Positions 1 to 11,145 of a stretch of DNA of 64,000 nt are shown here, in pieces. The notes beneath the pieces are model-generated. The model saw nothing but the letters and a program-made list of their open reading frames with translations, was not told the origin of the DNA and ran no database searches. Within the stretch, counting starts at the first letter, position 1; the number at the start of each line of letters is the position of its first letter. Origin of the DNA: Ligula intestinalis (taxonomy: Eukaryota > Platyhelminthes > Cestoda > Diphyllobothriidea > Diphyllobothriidae); contig JAYGXS010000004.1 of assembly GCA_036362985.1 (NCBI GenBank), positions 42,325,311-42,389,310 of the forward strand, given 5' to 3'. A program made the translations under genes and the position numbers.

Positions 1-14
1 ATAGTTTGTTAGAC

Positions 15-977
15 GGTGCGTGGGCTAAATAAATAAATAAATTTATATTTTAGGCCCGGAGGCCCTCGTCATTGCAAACTTAGTACTGTGGAAAAATAAA
101 TACAAAGCTGATAAATGCTGCTCTCCGTGAAACATCCACATAGGCAGCGGGAGCGTTTTGTAGTGTTGGCAGATTAATTCATGTTCACCAAGATATCGTC
201 GTTTTAAAATAGTAGTCAACACTTTCTGAAACGCATAGTGCACTAAGGAGGAAGCAGTGAAAAAAACTCCTACCATTAAAGCTGGGGCGAAGTTCAGCGA
301 ACCTCCGCTTGAAAAACAAAACGTAGGAGAAGAAAACGGCTTCAACATAATGAAGGGGGTTGGTTGAGAGGATTGATTTTAGTGCAAATGAGACAGGACT
401 GTTGATGAGAACGCATGAGGGTTGGAAACGCTTCTTGTAATTATCGAAATCATATAACAGCAGAGGCTGTCGTTCACCACTGTAACACCGCCCGACTGGC
501 TTCATGATCAACCATCAGGGAGGTGAGACCGAAGGAGGCCATCGCGGACAACAGGGTCGACAAGAGAGTGAACGGCAGAGGTCGCCTGATCATCAACGAA
601 ACACCGGACCTTGTAGACTGCGGAGTCCAGTAACGACATGGCGAAAATAGCAGAACCACCATGAGCATGACTAAAGACCATGAAGCCTCTCGTGAGGTTT
701 GTAAAATTGAGAATGGAGAAAAATGCACTGATGACTGGACAGAGAAGTGGACAAAACATCGTTGCAAATATCACTCAAAATAGGAAGAAATCGACATATA
801 TGGAAAAAATGTTATGTAAACATAACCACCTCAGATACCAGGGGGACCCTTTTCAAAGGCCAAAAGTTGTTTTTGGGCAGGAGACGGACAACAAGGACTT
901 TATATCTTCCGAAGTTAAGTGTTTACGTAATTTAACTTTAAAAACTGCTACGTTACACGACAGCCTTATTTCGAGGG
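15..977 (-). pseudogene. LINE family-1 C-terminal end and 3'UTR
   Basis: Positions about 830-970, read on the minus strand, match the C-terminal coding end of the plus-strand copy (27840-27990), including the terminal FEKGPPG-type residues. The rest is a 3'UTR of about 750 bases ending in the GGGCCTCCGGGCC hairpin and a tail of TTTA units at 28-50. Open frames seen here on either strand are shadows within UTR. Confidence 0.65.
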
Positions 978-1044
978 GGATAGTAATTATTTTTTTAAAT
1001 TTATAAATTTTATGTTTTAGGCCCGAAGGGTCTCGTCATTGCAG
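978..1044 (-). mobile_element. Ultra-short LINE 3'-tail insertion inside the family-1 element
   Basis: On the minus strand this is the family-1 3' terminus: GACGAGACCCTTCGGGCC followed by an AT-rich tail. It is the same motif as the element's own 3' end at 28-75. It interrupts the C-terminal coding region: sequence on both sides (1045-1140 and 830-977) aligns with the continuous stretch 27700-27990 of the plus-strand copy, with only about 20 bases missing at the junction. It is best read as an extremely 5'-truncated insertion or a template-switch scar. Confidence 0.6.
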
Positions 1045-1141
1045 AGGAAGGCATATTTGGAGGCAAAGAAGTGAGAACGGTTCGAAGTGGAGCTAAAGGG
1101 GGGGTGCAATTATCCTGGAGGAATTACGAATGACATAAATT

Positions 1142-3244
1142 CTATCTGCGGGAATGAGAGCGTTGATTCGTGGAAAGGTTAGGGGTAGGGTTAACGCGAA
1201 AGAGGAAACAGAGGCCCGCTACGAGTCTTCTGACCCAAATAAATGTCATGTTCGCTAACTGACATCTCTTCGTATAAGAAGTAGTGGATCGACGAAGAGC
1301 GAATATTTTGCGAGTAAATAACCTCTGTACATTTTCAATCTTACCGCGGTCAGAAGCATTCATTAGCCCAAAAAGGGGATAGCAATATTCTTGGATGGGT
1401 AGAACATACATGCGATACAGTTTTAACTTTATTTTATAGCAGGAAGAAATTGTGTGATACAAAACCACATATTTGTGCAGCCTTCGCAGATATTCGATCC
1501 GCATGAGGTGACAATGCTATTTTATTTGTGTAGCTTAGACCTAAGTCTTTTATAGTGGATCGTTCTAAAAGTGGAGTATTTTGAAAGACTTGGGGATGAG
1601 GAAGCTTGGCGGGACCAAAACACATGAAACTACACTTGGATGGAGAGAATTCCATCTGCCAGGTAGCAATCCAACGTGAGAGTGTAAGTAGGTCCGCATT
1701 TATTTTATCAACGCACATACTTGCCGTGTCCTTAGAAAATGAATCTATGCATTTGAAGTCGTCTGCATAAATGAGATTGTGTTAATTTTTTAGAACAGTC
1801 GAAATTTCGTTTATGTATAGAATAAAGAATACAGGACCCAAGACAGTGCCTTGAAAAACGCCACTCTAGATCAGCTGAGCAGTGGAGTAACTATCACCTA
1901 TTAGGACCTTCTGGCTGCGGTTAGACAAATAGGAGCCGATGAAGTCAAGGAGAGGGGGACGGATGCCAATGGTTTCCAATTTTACCAGAAGCCGTCTGTG
2001 CGGTACCTTGTCGAAGGCTTTGCTTAGGTCAACGTAGATAACAACCACGGCTTGCCGCTCATTACGGAGGGAAGAGACGTGGTTAAGAAAAGCTAAGTGA
2101 CACGTCTCGCATGATCTTCCGGGTAGAAAACCATGCTGCGATTCGCTAAAAAGCTTATTTTTTTAGGCAAAAATCGAGAACTTGATTAAAAATTATCTTC
2201 TCCAGAAGTTTAGCTAGGGCCGGGGTTTATGAACACCGCGGTAGTTATTTATGTCCAAACGAGATCCTGATTTAAAGACTGGAAGAATAATTGATGTCTT
2301 CCAAGTGTCAGGAAGGAAACCATTTAAGAGATAGACTGAAAATATATGGTTGAGTAATTTGGGAATGGTCAATACTCTTTTGATAACTGAATTGGGGATA
2401 CCATCAGTTCCCGAAAAGTGCGAGATTTTAGACAAATTATGTGCTTACGAATTAATTCTATGGAGAAATCAATGTTCCCGAGAGTATTGTCTGAGTATGG
2501 TTGAAACGATGGGACCTGTTCGGATTCTGTCGTAAAATGCTTCGCAAAGAAAGCATTGAATAATTCAGCCTTATCAGACTCATCTAGTACAAATGTTTTA
2601 TTCTCATTAAGCAATGGGGGTATTTCAATACCTCGTTTTGCGGAGGACCTACGACGAAACAGTTGTGCAACCGATTTTGCAGAGTTTGACATACTCAGGG
2701 CGCAAGATTCCCTGTGCTGGACACGCGCAAGACGAATATTTGACGCTAATTCGAAGACCTCTGCGATCCTTAGATGCACAGCCAGCCAACTATTAGATCG
2801 ATCTTTCAGCTGCCTCCTCAATGTCCGTAGGCTGGGCAAAAGAAAATGAGGGACGGTCAATTCTGGTGTGTAGGGTTTCGCAGTTTTAGTGGGCAAAAAT
2901 TCCAGCATTTTATTAGAAACGACCAACATGAGTTCAGAAAGATATGCAGCGTTATTAATGGAGTAGAGGCTCTGCCAATCTAATGAGTCAAGGAAATTGT
3001 TGATTGAGCTAATTTCTGCGAGGTCATACGCATGATAGGTACGACTAGCACTAGCCTTTTCCGTAGAGGGAAGCAGAAGGCAATAGTGAATTAATTTGTG
3101 ATGACTTTAGAAGATGTCCTGCTTAAAATCAACGAAGAGAGGGGCAATAACATTTGTGAAAATCAGATCTAGGATGTGATTCTGTCTTGTTGGGGAACTA
3201 AACAGTTGAGACCAGTTAGAAAAATAAATGTTATCTAAGAAAAG
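1142..3244 (-). pseudogene. LINE family-1 reverse transcriptase, fragmented
   Basis: Minus-strand frames 2929-2369, 2435-2214, 2048-1866, 1718-1434 and 1504-1142 together cover RT. Visible motifs are LPVFKSGSRLDINNYRG (fingers), VIYVDLSKAFDKVPHRRLL (motif A with catalytic Asp) and a thumb/C-terminal part with LPIQEYCYPLFGLM. The palm FADD-type motif region (about 1740-1860) is disrupted by stops and frameshifts. The homologous plus-strand copy at 24-25.6 kb aligns through every block. Enzymatic activity is not expected from this copy. Confidence 0.85.
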
Positions 3245-4049
3245 CTAAAATCTAGGTGGACAATAGTTTGACAGCCAGTCGATTTCAGGAAAATTAAAAT
3301 CTCCAGCGATAATTTTAACTTCAAAAGAGGATTCTTGAATAAACTTGAATATTTCACACAAATTTGCATCTTCTTCAGATGTAGAGTTAGGAGGATTATA
3401 TACACATCCGATAATCGCCTTTTGCCGGGGCAACAGGATAATAGAAGCGAAACAGTAATTTGCAGAGAAGGACGTGCTATTTAGATTAAACGGTAAGTGC
3501 CTAAATGACGTTCTAATATCGAAAAGACAACCACAACCACGCTTATTAATGCAATCGTGACGATCGAGATCATACTCGTCTATGATAAGGGAGGAGTCAG
3601 AAATGATTGGATGGGTCCAAGATTCTGTTATGCATATAACATCAGGCGTCGTCTCAAAAGCAATAGGTCGCAGTTGAACCATTTTATTTATAACAGACCT
3701 GGCATTAAGCAAATTGACATCTAGTGTGTTTTGAGTGGCAGTAAAATGGCTATCATTATTCACAAAAGAGAATTTGGCCGTTATTATTTGTGGACTGAGT
3801 ACTGACGGGTATGGAGCTGTTAGCATATGGGTAGCCAATAATGGATGGCTGATAAGGTCTGAGATATCTAGGGGCATCACTCTCTGGCAGGGAAAAATGA
3901 GGAGAGGATAAATAAAAATAAGCTTCTAGGGCGTTAGGAGGAATGGGGGAGGCGAGAAGGCGTGTAGAATTTTGCAGGTTTGGGTGGTAGAGGATGGGTA
4001 AATAAAACTTATAGGGGAAACGGTGAGATAAAATAAGTGTTGGGGCCAC
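3245..4049 (-). pseudogene. LINE family-1 APE-like endonuclease domain
   Basis: The frame 3880-3245 has the hallmarks of an apurinic-type LINE endonuclease: LNARSVINKM near residue 55, the catalytic-Glu motif ICITESW, a GGxxxYV-like block degraded to a CGCLFDIR segment, IIGCVYNPP, and the Asp-Asn motif AGDFNFPEIDW near the end. Such domains nick target DNA to start target-primed reverse transcription. An upstream overlapping frame (4049-3756) carries the preceding linker, so a frameshift separates it from ORF1. The frame ends early after the GDFNFPEIDW block, before the final SDH motif. Confidence 0.8.
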
Positions 4050-4265
4050 TCGCGTAAGGACTAGTGGTCTTAATCAGTGAATGTCCTGTACGGCAACTCC
4101 GATTTGATTTAAAACCATACCAGTTTGGGTTACAGCCGTGAAAATTAAATCATTCGTGGTTCAGGCCCGGCGTGTCTAATAACGCATTATACGGGGGAAT
4201 AATATGAGTCCCATGTCAAGGAAAGAGCTGGATTGTGGTGGGGAAGCGCTCTGCCTAAACGCTTT

Positions 4266-5123
4266 TTACGGTGTTGGCGACATTCTTGATGAGCTTGTTG
4301 CCGAGTTAGAGGTAGCAGAATTTTTCGATCGTTGGACAGAGAATGTATTTAGACTACTTTTAATCGTAGTAGGTGATGGAGCGGCGGGGCTTGACGGTCC
4401 CGACATCAAGAGGGACAGGCTAACTGGTGCACTGATGTCAATGGAGCTATGACTAGACATTCGGGAGGTATGGATAGCAGGTGTACTGGCGGTTACGGGA
4501 CTATGAATAGACATCAGGAAGGCAGGGATTACGGGTGTATGACTCGATATCTGGGGTGGAGGATTAGCGAGTGCATTTACCTTATCGGGACTACGAACAG
4601 ATTTAGGAATAGAAGGCTGAGAAGTCATTGGTCTATTGGAATGGAGAGCCGCATTTCTTCGCTCCATTGGTGTAAGATCTCGACAGAGGAAACTTTAAGT
4701 CATTTCTAAATATCGGGAAACGCGACTCCGTTGAGCAAAGATTGAGTACACCTCGATCGGTGAAAGCAATTTAACTAGGACGGGCGGGTTTTTGCTACGT
4801 GATTGGAGGCGTTTGGCTTCTGCAATTTTGTAGTTGAAACCATCCGAACATAGAAAATCTTTTGCAATATTCAAAGGGTGACTTAATATGGAGGCATTGT
4901 TTAGTATAAAGTTAAAGTTTCGCTTTGGTCTATCAAAAGCTCCCGTGGTTAGTAGATAGACTAGGGAGTCTAGCTTTTTACAATCTTGCCAGAGCACATC
5001 TGATAACTTACCATCAAACAGATTGCCTAGTATTGACAAAACGGAACCAAACTTCATCATGAAATCATTACAGTTCTGTAATGCAGATAAATCAATTCGC
5101 TTAGCCTTGAAAATGGGCTGCAT
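4266..5123 (-). pseudogene. LINE family-1 ORF1 (gag-like), frameshifted
   Basis: Two adjoining frames (5123-4695 and 4667-4266) make one ORF1. The end of the first and the start of the second carry a block shared with the family-2 ORF1 at 18.2-19.0 kb: a beta-strand-like stretch (NPPVLVKLLSP), then RDLTPMERRNAAL, matching RDFSPVEREKWRLLR there. The second part is a Ser/Pro-rich, low-complexity linker. ORF1 proteins of this LINE group bind RNA and act as chaperones in the RNP; that role is inferred from element type. A stop and a frame change lie between the two parts, so this copy is probably dead. Confidence 0.6.
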
Positions 5124-5559
5124 GTTGATATCAAAGCATTGACTAGTACCGCTTGGGTCTGGGAGCAGATATCTTACGATGACCTATAATTTTCTTTCTC
5201 ATAATTTTGATGGAAATCTGCTTTAAATGTGAGACGATTTAGAAAAAATTCAGCATTTATGATTTTACCAATGCTGGTTGTTAAAATCCCTTAAAATTGT
5301 TTAACAAACTGCATAAGTTATTACGTTCAGAAAAAACTAGTTGATATGATTTTTAGATCATGACTTACGACAAATAATCAGAGTCAAGTTAACCAATACT
5401 GTAGCTATTTTTTAATGAGCACTTTAAAATTATTTTAAAAAGTGCATTCAATATTGGGAAACGACTCAGCCTTTGAAGGTCTCGGGAATATTCGGATCTT
5501 GACGATTTCTGTTACAAGGCCGAGAATTTGTTGTTTTGAAGAGGTTGCATCTCGGTAGA

Positions 5560-6800
5560 ATTGGTGGGAAAACAAAATTTTCTTAAATTCTGGCTACAAA
5601 AGATCGTCCACGCAAGAAAAATAATTCCAGAGACGCAGGAAAAAATTCTGACCTATTGAAGTTTCATCACGGGCGGGGAGCTCGGGCGTGATGATTGTTC
5701 GGTTATCTGGTTCTCCGGTGTTGGCGTAAGATGAAGCGGTAGCCTGTCTGTTCGTCGAATGACGACTTGCTTTGGCCAAATTGAATCTCAGCATTAAATA
5801 TGGATTGGGTAAATCGTTGCACTTCTTTATGGATTGGGGGCCCATGAACCAGGACTCAAGTAGTTCTCAGCTCACCCGATTGTCACCTCTTGCGAGAATT
5901 TCGGCTTCATTAAATTTAAACTTGTGGCAAAGTCTCGTCGGATGAGCCGCAACTTGAGAATTGACATCAGTTCGCTGCGCTGCTGCCGCGTGTTCGGCAA
6001 TTTGAGTCTTGGGAAGTCTGCCAGTTTCTCTGACATAGTTTTTTTGACCGCAAATGCATCAGATCCTGTAAACAACCCCATATGTTTCTTGCCCTGTCAG
6101 TGGGTCTTTCGCCTTCATTATCTGACGCCTTATGGTTCCTCTGGCTTGTATGCGACCCCGAATCCACGTGGTGCGAGAAGGCGGCCGACAGCCTCCGATA
6201 GTTTTAGACATACGGGATCGAATGCAAAATCTTGGGGTCGGTGCGCTTTTTCTGGTCATCTCGTTTGCGCAAGCACCGGTTGATGAAGTTGCGTGGGTAG
6301 CAATCCTCTCTGAACACCCGCCGAAGGTATTCTACCTCGGCAACTTTATTTGCTTGTTCGCTGCAGTGCGTCTCAACATGCCGATAGAGCGTCCTTACGC
6401 ATCTGCATTTGTGGCTGATTGGGTGGTTGCTGCTGTAATTCAGTACTTGCGTCGTGTTTTTCGCTTTCCTGAATACTTAAGACTGTAGACCATCACAAAT
6501 GTTGCGACAGACAAGAAAATCAAGAAAGGCCAGCTGGTTGTTCTCTTCTTCCTCCATCGCAAATTGGATGTCCGGGAAGACACTGTTTAGACGTTCCCTG
6601 AACTTGAGCACCTGATCCCATTCGATGACGACGAAGGTGTCATCCACATACCGCGCGCAGAATTTAAGTGTGTGGTGTTGGAAAACAAGCGACTCTAGCC
6701 ATTGCAGGACCGCCTCGGCTATGATTCCCGAAATCGGTGAACACATCGGTGTCCCGTTCACCTGCTCGTAGATTGTTCCGTCAAATGTGAAGTAAATTTT
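5560..6800 (-). mobile_element. Penelope-like element (PLE), 5'-truncated, subfamily 1
   Basis: The minus-strand frame 6761-6477 carries Penelope RT motifs: GTPMCSPISGIIAEAVLQ, the catalytic RYVDDTFVVIEW and NNQLAFLDFLVCR. Downstream, in shifted frames, come the connector (VLNYSSNHPISHK, YLRRVFRE), remains of the GIY-YIG endonuclease and, at 5845-5594, the C-terminal SIKKCNDLPNPYLMLR block. The PLE at 48.0-49.1 kb gives the same order. PLEs encode an RT plus GIY-YIG endonuclease and retrotranspose at nicked DNA. The copy begins at the TIYEQVNG motif, has many frameshifts and lacks the terminal repeat seen in the 48-kb copy. Confidence 0.85.
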
Positions 6801-7580
6801 TTAACCTTTGATTCACAGAGTTTCACATGGTTTACCTTTTTACGCTCCATTCTGCCTATATGCTGTCTTGTGGACCGTTTATGTGAAAAAAGCTGCTCTA
6901 GCTCTTAATCCATTTTGAGTACCACAATCTCCAGTTAAGGTTTCGGATACGCTAGTTTTCGAAACGACAGACAAAAAGTTTGGAAGTACTTTAATTATAG
7001 ATTAATTAGACGTTCTCAACACTAATTACTTGAAATGAGTCATCACCACAACCAAGCGTTTAAATGTGTCAAAATCATTTGCTGCTATAGCACAATTTCC
7101 CCGATCATTAGAAAATGCCACTAAAGTAGATGGATTATTTTTCATTATCATGCACTTATATAATTTTTTAAAATTATTTCCTGATGCAAAGGAAAATAAA
7201 GTTATTTGTAGAGTTGCCTTTTAATTAATTAAATTAGAAATATCAATCGGTTGACAGAAACCTTAGCAAATATCCCTAGTAGCATTGGAATGGTACTAGA
7301 CATAAATTGATGACTATAGAATTTTAATTATTTGACTCGGAGGCAAATTTTACCGAAATATGTTTACCGCGGAAGTTAAAAACTGAAACTGAACTTTTCT
7401 CACGTTTATTTTAATGCAAAGTTAACCCCGATTTAGATACGCAGCTCAAGACATTTAATGTTTGCAAATCTATGTTAGAGAGGACTCAATATAATTCAGA
7501 TTTGAACCTTAAACATATCGTTTTAAGCCTGGATGGATAAATTAAACTTTCTTACTTGCTTGTTACGGCTGTGATCATGC
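6801..7580. other. AT-rich spacer without recognised gene
   Basis: No long open frame, RNA gene or repeat related to others in the window was recognised. Confidence 0.5.
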
Positions 7581-7805
7581 CTAACCGACCTCGACAGTGT
7601 CACGAACGGTACCTCTCCGTGCGTTAATATATGCGATATTGGATCTGAAGAGCTCCACCCAGTGTCTTTTCCAGCGCCGGAGACCGAATACCGAGGGTCC
7701 AAAAACCACTTTCATGTCCTGATGGACTGAGTTAAGCCAGGTTTTAGTTGACCCCCCCCCTCTACGACATTTCCAATTTGAATGCAGTATACTAACGCTT
7801 AACAT
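7581..7805 (-). pseudogene. Probable RTE-like LINE C-terminal remnant
   Basis: The 74-residue minus-strand frame has a basic, Trp-rich pattern: RRGGGSTKTWLNSVHQDM, then FGLRRWKRHWVELFRSNIAY and ARRGTVRDTVE near the C-terminus. This resembles the end of RTE-type LINE polyproteins found in flatworms (RGGQxxTW, then GPxxFGxxRWxxDW and a short end). The short AT-rich sequence just beyond the stop would fit the small 3'UTR of RTEs. No RT motifs are present upstream, so it is a 5'-truncated fragment. The family call rests on my recall of the pattern. Confidence 0.4.
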
Positions 7806-9240
7806 GGCCGTTAGTAGAACGCTCCAATTTGCCTGCCTTAATACTGACCAAAACCATCCCCACTTGTCATTCCGACACTTGAGCTACAGCACTTTCTATT
7901 AAGGGAGTCTTTAAATTTGCCTACGCCTGTCAATTTGAACCTCGAACAAACAATCCGTGCGGCCGTTGGGCAGCCGCTCGTACCCAAAATTCCGAAGACA
8001 CCTCATGTACAAAATAATATCGAGGCCAACTGAAGGTTTACAATGTAAAGTTAACTTTACGTTCTAATCCGACACAACAAATGAGATACTCTAACCGGCA
8101 GGAATAAAACGTTCAGATGCTATTGCCCTTATAACTCATGCACAGAAATAATATAGAGGATACGACTAACACAGAGCCCACCTAATGCCTCCACGCAAAC
8201 ATCTGTTTTGTGCTGAGCGTTGATTTCGAGTAGTTGAATTTTCCGCAGTTCCGCTTCCAGAACAATTGTGTATGACACTGAAATCATGAATGCGTAAATT
8301 TAAGCCCTCTTAGCTTCGTTCGTTATTGAAAGTAGTTGAATGTACACAGCAATCGTAGACCAAATGTCTGTAGCAAATTAGAAAAAAATAACTAGTTGTC
8401 AGCTTCACGGAAGGCCATAAATTATACTACGCCTAAGTAGAAACGCAAATCTTCTGAATGAAGCATATTTGATCACAGGTTAATTGTAATGAAGAAACAT
8501 CAGTTATCAGTATCGGATGCGCATAATTTCAAATGAATTTATTGGCACATATTTCAATGCAGTGGAAAATAGTAGATCCTCAAGAAAGCGTTCCACTCTT
8601 GACGCAGAACTGGAAAAATGATGAAAAATAATTAGTCAAATAGTATAAGCAAAAAACAAACGACGAAACATTACTTCCGTCATAGAAGTGGGATGCTTAG
8701 TAGTATATTCAATCTCTCACTCGACTACATCGGTTAACCGTGAAGTAGATCATGCAGACCGGTCCAGTTAAGACCTTGTTACACATCAGAGCAATAGGAG
8801 GTAAGAAGGCACATATAATACCCATACTCTCAAACTCGGACAGGTGAGTATGACACTTACGCATGCGCATTGGCACGGGCTCATCATCGCTTTAGGAGGT
8901 GATGGAGTCGTAGTGGTAACACAATTAGCAAAGAATTTGGAAGTTAACTGAATTAGGTCGAGGCTCAACGATGATTGGTTGGCCACTGATTATTGCGGCT
9001 TATAGCCGTAGAAACAATAACGTACTTTTACAGGCATATATAGAGCCTACTGGTCTAGGGGAGTTAAATAGGTTATTCGCTTTGTGGAACAAACAAACAG
9101 CAACCTGTTACGCTGTAAAAAAGTAGAATATATCCGGTAACCTAAGTAGACAGAAGATGACAACATCAGTTGTTTTAGGCTTACTAAGTGATATATTCTG
9201 CCAGATATACAGGTGGCAGACAGCTGTGACTGTAAGGAAC
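7806..9240. other. Non-coding spacer, no recognised feature
   Basis: Contains only short frames on both strands without domain motifs or convincing splice context. Confidence 0.5.
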
Positions 9241-9249
9241 GCTGTTGCC

Positions 9250-9427
9250 AGTAAATACGCAGACAATGCACATGGTTGCGGATGAATCAAGCTCACCCAA
9301 AAAGACAGTAAACTCCGTCGCCATATGCCAAAACGATAAAAAAGAAGCCCATGAACTCAAAAGTGAGGAAAGTCCGGGCCCTGGGGAAAAATGTCTAAGG
9401 GTGCACTTGTTGAACACCTTTAAAGTA
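9250..9427 (+). CDS. Possible host exon, hydrophilic, unrecognised
   Basis: An acceptor-like TTGCCAG precedes a frame open for about 59 codons that ends at a GTATAT donor-like site. The product is charged and Lys/Glu/Ser-rich (DESSSPKKTVNSVAICQND, then KKEAHELKSEESPGPGEK). Intron phases would be 1 in and 0 out. Composition is more protein-like than the surroundings, but no family was recognised and the antisense frame is also open, so this is tentative. Confidence 0.25.
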
Positions 9428-10451
9428 TATTGAATGGAGCAAGTAATCAGAAGACCACCATAATATGCCTAAACCAAGAAAAGGTTCTTGTGATGCATTA
9501 TGTACGAGAAAATCACAATCTGAATGGACAGTTTCTAGCCCCAGTCAAACATTCCAAAGCATGAGACGGATAGGTTAAGTCCTACGCACAACCAAGCAAG
9601 CTAACTGATTTGTCTTCTAGTGGAGAAGAATAAACTGAAAAATACATGACCGTAAATTCCTGAAGTGTCTGTGTTCACCTCAGGTTGTGCGTAATGATCC
9701 TGAGTCGGAGGGCGTCACTTTTCTAGCATTTATCGAGGGGATTCCTGATCTATGCGTGAGTGATAAGAACGCACAAGACGCTGGCACAGGCCAAACTTCT
9801 CTTTGTGCATGAACTTTCTGAATCCTCGCGTACATGTAAAAATGATTGTATTTGCCAAAAACGATATACTTAATTTCCACAAAATAAACCAAACAAATGA
9901 TTGCGTACGAAGAAGGAAAACATCGAAGAAAATGAACGACCATTAATGTAGAGAGCACATGCGAATCCTCCCACACGCTCTCAAAAGCACCTCCTCATAA
10001 GCCCGTACATGCTTGAGGACACTAGCGTTAAATGTATCTAAACGGCCTCACTTCGCGGCTATTGGATATCATCCAATTCACGAAGGCAATATATACTTGA
10101 TTTGAATCACTTTTGGCTTCAGAAGGCAATGAAATCCTAAATCCTTACAAGCTGCTTACAAGATGTTACACCTCTGTTATCTGCTCCCAGTGAGAAGTAC
10201 TTGCAAGCACATATTTGAAGTTTTAGATTTTAAGGAAACTAAACAAAGTAGGCACATCAGTAAAATTAATCTTTTCACATATCTGTCCATCACAAACAGC
10301 AGAGCGGACAAATTACTACATACCAAAAATGTGAGTGCACAATTGGGACTACACGCTCAAGCTCCATCTCAATATTTAATAAGAGGTCTATGAACACTTG
10401 AAGTCATGGTCTGCTTCTCCCTCCTAACCAAATTCTTTCCTACTTTCACAG

Positions 10452-10616
10452 CACAGTCAAGGCATGTCTGAGTAAGGAGCTCGGAAGAGAACATAATGAA
10501 CTGAAGAAATGTCTCGAACCCGCTGATTTGGTGCCGGCAGGTGCAAGCACGCAGGACCACTACGAGAAGGCCACCAACCTACCCGAGCGTTTCAATCACC
10601 CAGGTATAAACTACTA
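10452..10616 (+). CDS. Likely host exon (possibly terminal), unrecognised protein
   Basis: A strong acceptor (TTCTTTCCTACTTTCACAG) precedes a frame of about 50 codons rich in charged residues: CLSKELGREHNELKKCL, then PADLVPAGASTQDHYEK and LPERFNHPG. The frame either ends at a GTATAA donor-like site (last exon base 10603, phase 1) or reads on to a TAA at 10614-10616. If terminal, it ends 13 bases from the stop of the minus-strand ORF at 10629-10997, giving a convergent arrangement. No other exon of this gene was identified with confidence. Confidence 0.4.
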
Positions 10617-10628
10617 AGGTTAATTCAG

Positions 10629-10997
10629 TTACCTTAATCCAAAGAAATACTGAGCGCCTATGGAAGCCAACCCGACAATCCAATGTACCAAACAACCAAC
10701 TCGGAATACGGTAAATTTAAACCAACGATACACACTATGTGCGCAGAGTACAACCAAAGGAATTCGGCCTTCAGTAAGGTAAGAGACGAGAGTATCTAAC
10801 TGCATTGGGTTACTTTTTAGCGATACTGGGGCACCGGCAATTACAGAAACCACTCTCTTAACACAGCGAAGGATCCCACATTTTTCTGATTGATCTCTGT
10901 AGTTGAAGACCTCCTGGCACCGTTCTACGGAAAACAGCCAATCCTGCCATAAACATGGATGTATTGTGTGGCCACAGCTGATTTTTTCAGGAGACAA
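10629..10997 (-). CDS. Possible host coding region; faint resemblance to GUCD1-type proteins
   Basis: The minus-strand frame of 122 codons starts about 150 bases after the ZNHIT1 stop on the same strand. An acceptor-like CTGTTTTCCGTAG near 10953 would begin a segment with ERCQEVFNYRDQ, CGILRCVKRVVSV and LDTLVSYLTEGRIPLVVLC. The last block recalls the region of guanylyl-cyclase-domain-containing protein 1 where a short helix precedes an AIVLV strand; the resemblance is from memory and weak. The C-terminal residues after HSVYR look like read-through into intron. It could be a downstream operon partner of ZNHIT1 or an unrelated exon. Confidence 0.3.
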   Translation of the reverse strand: MSPEKISCGHTIHPCLWQDWLFSVERCQEVFNYRDQSEKCGILRCVKRVVSVIAGAPVSLKSNPMQLDTLVSYLTEGRIPLVVLCAHSVYRWFKFTVFRVGCLVHWIVGLASIGAQYFFGLR

Positions 10998-11145
10998 GAC
11001 AAAATTGAAAGCAAAGCATCAATATAATCTGTTGGTAATATAAAACTCCGAGTTTTACAAAATCATTGCGTTATGGTATACAGTATGAGAAAATTCTGCT
11101 ATATACAGCGGAAAAATGATTGGAGATGTTGGCCTCCCGCAGCGG

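Larger units (their letters stand above)
15..5130 (-). mobile_element. Family-1 CR1/Jockey-like non-LTR retrotransposon (LINE), near full length, degenerate
   Basis: Read on the minus strand the order is ORF1-like region, APE-type endonuclease, reverse transcriptase, C-terminal domain, 3'UTR, then a terminal GGCC-rich hairpin and a (TTTA)n-like tail at about 28-75. The copy at 23.7-28.4 kb on the plus strand matches it through RT, C-terminus and 3' tail, which shows they are one family in opposite orientation. The reading frames are broken by several frameshifts and stops, and a short foreign LINE tail sits at 978-1044. The 5' boundary is set only by the start of the first long ORF, so it may lie further right, up to about 5450. 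Confidence 0.85.

Noticed and set aside
43..774. Several minus-strand ORFs of about 90-108 codons
   Set aside because: They overlap each other within the 3'UTR of the family-1 LINE and have no domain.
5924..6488. Plus-strand ORFs over 100 codons
   Set aside because: Antisense shadows of the minus-strand PLE.
10369..10560. 63-codon minus-strand ORF
   Set aside because: Antisense to the better supported plus-strand exon 10452-10616.
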